Below are positions 13,883-14,788 of a DNA stretch of 14,788 nucleotides, piece after piece; the stretch's first letter is position 1, and every line of letters begins with the position of its first letter. This DNA comes from Dasania sp051277005 (GTDB lineage: Bacteria; Pseudomonadota; Gammaproteobacteria; Pseudomonadales; Dasaniaceae): the NCBI GenBank assembly GCA_051277005.1, contig JBNMPS010000064.1, positions 1 through 14,788 of the forward strand, given 5' to 3'. The translations under genes and the position numbers were made by a program. The notes below the pieces were generated by a model. It was given only the letters and a program-made list of their open reading frames with translations, made no database searches and was not told the origin of the DNA.

Positions 13883-14788
13883 TTAGCGGAAGAGTGCGCT
13901 GATGGACTCTTCGTTGCTGACGCGGCGTACCGATTCAGCTAATAAATTTGCCATCGTTAACTGGCGAATAGTTGATAAGGCCTTGGCCTCGTCGCTCAAT
14001 GGAATCGTGTCAGTCACGACGAGTTCGTCGAGTACTGAGTTACGTAAGTTCTCCAGGGCTTTGCCTGACAGTACGGGGTGAGTACAGTAGGCGACAACTT
14101 TTTCAGCACCGTTTTCTTTCAATGCGGCGGCAGCTTTACATAAGGTGCCGGCGGTATCGACCATGTCATCGACTAAGATGCAGGTACGGCCTTTAACTTC
14201 GCCAATAAGGTGCATAACCTGTGCTTCGTTTGCCTGCGGCCGACGTTTGTCGATAATGGCTAAGTCACAATCATTGAGTTGTTTAGCTACTGCGCGGGCG
14301 CGAACTACGCCGCCGATGTCAGGCGATACAACAACCATGTTTTGGTAATTTTGCTTGTTGATATCGTCTAACAAAACGGGCGAGCCGTAAACGTTATCGA
14401 CTGGCACATCGAAGAAGCCCTGAATTTGTTCGGCGTGTAAGTCGACCGTTAATACGCGGTCAACGCCGACGCCTGTCATCATGTCGGCAACCACTTTAGC
14501 GCTAATAGGAACACGAGAAGAGCGCACGCGGCGATCTTGGCGGGCATAGCCAAAGTAAGGTACAACGGCAGTCACTCGGCCAGCTGATGCGCGACGTAGT
14601 GCGTCAATCATCACAATCAATTCCATGAGGTTGTCATTGGTTGGCGCGCAGGTAGATTGAATGATGAATACGTCAGCGCCCCGGACGTTTTCATTAATTT
14701 CTACCGCTATCTCGCCATCGCTGAACTGGGTAACATTTGCATCGCCTAAGGGGATATGCAGTTGTTCACTAACTTTTTGAGCTAATTC
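13883..14788 (-). CDS. prs: Ribose-phosphate pyrophosphokinase, 5' end outside the window
   Basis: Prs makes PRPP from ribose 5-phosphate and ATP, the precursor of purines, pyrimidines, histidine, tryptophan and NAD. The frame is open to the window edge and gives 301 residues, about 14 short of the 315-residue E. coli enzyme. The visible part begins E-L-A-Q-K-V. Landmarks are FSDGEIAVEINENVRG, STCAPTNDNLMEL, the ATP-contact YARQDRR, VDLHAEQIQGFFD, the KRRP loop and the PRPP-binding VDDMVDTAGT. It ends S-N-E-E-S-I-S-A-L-F-R. An internal ATG at 14626 is not the start because conserved sequence continues upstream of it. Confidence 0.97.
   Translation of the reverse strand, partial: ELAQKVSEQLHIPLGDANVTQFSDGEIAVEINENVRGADVFIIQSTCAPTNDNLMELIVMIDALRRASAGRVTAVVPYFGYARQDRRVRSSRVPISAKVVADMMTGVGVDRVLTVDLHAEQIQGFFDVPVDNVYGSPVLLDDINKQNYQNMVVVSPDIGGVVRARAVAKQLNDCDLAIIDKRRPQANEAQVMHLIGEVKGRTCILVDDMVDTAGTLCKAAAALKENGAEKVVAYCTHPVLSGKALENLRNSVLDELVVTDTIPLSDEAKALSTIRQLTMANLLAESVRRVSNEESISALFR

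Overview
The window looks like chromosome from a moderate-GC gammaproteobacterium, probably a marine relative of the Pseudomonas/Cellvibrio lineage. The main reason is the minus-strand block prs - rplY - pth - ychF - elongator tRNA-Met at 10.9-14.8 kb, an order known from Pseudomonas. The genus cannot be fixed from this sequence alone.

Layout. 1-171 is the tail of a MauG-type cytochrome c peroxidase (+), closed by a two-way terminator. From 4660 down to 262 on the minus strand run four genes: a small two-helix membrane protein with two Cys-x-x-Cys pairs, a membrane class III adenylate cyclase with a HAMP domain, a Gln-rich TPR lipoprotein whose start lies inside the cyclase gene, and a chemotaxis transducer with almost no periplasmic part. 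They look like envelope and signalling genes, the first three probably cotranscribed. ubiX (+, with a good promoter) and a DUF501 gene (-) converge and overlap by 11 bases. At 6.1-8.2 kb (+) is a module of unknown function: a membrane-anchored beta-propeller (NHL-like) protein, followed with an ATGA overlap by a small membrane protein that appears split by one extra G in a G5 run. An orphan type IV pilin-like gene (-) faces it.

The accessory part is at 9.0-10.7 kb: a RecF/OLD-like AAA ATPase overlapping a DUF4276 (TOPRIM-like) gene, a two-gene architecture resembling known anti-phage systems (OLD/Gabija, PARIS, AbiL/RloAB). It ends against the tRNA-Met gene through a long shared hairpin terminator.

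The most unusual structure is just upstream of tRNA-Met: two tandem truncated copies of its 5' half (72 and 81 bp units), both losing similarity inside the anticodon loop, both with an altered D-arm, and both preceded by the same 5' junction as the real tRNA. They lie between a stringent-type promoter (TTGACA, GC-rich discriminator) and the tRNA, so they should be transcribed with it. They could be integration scars, remnants of a tRNA array, or functional tRNA-half RNAs. Their closeness to an AAA/TOPRIM-like pair is suggestive, because the related PARIS effector is a tRNA nuclease, but the link is inference.
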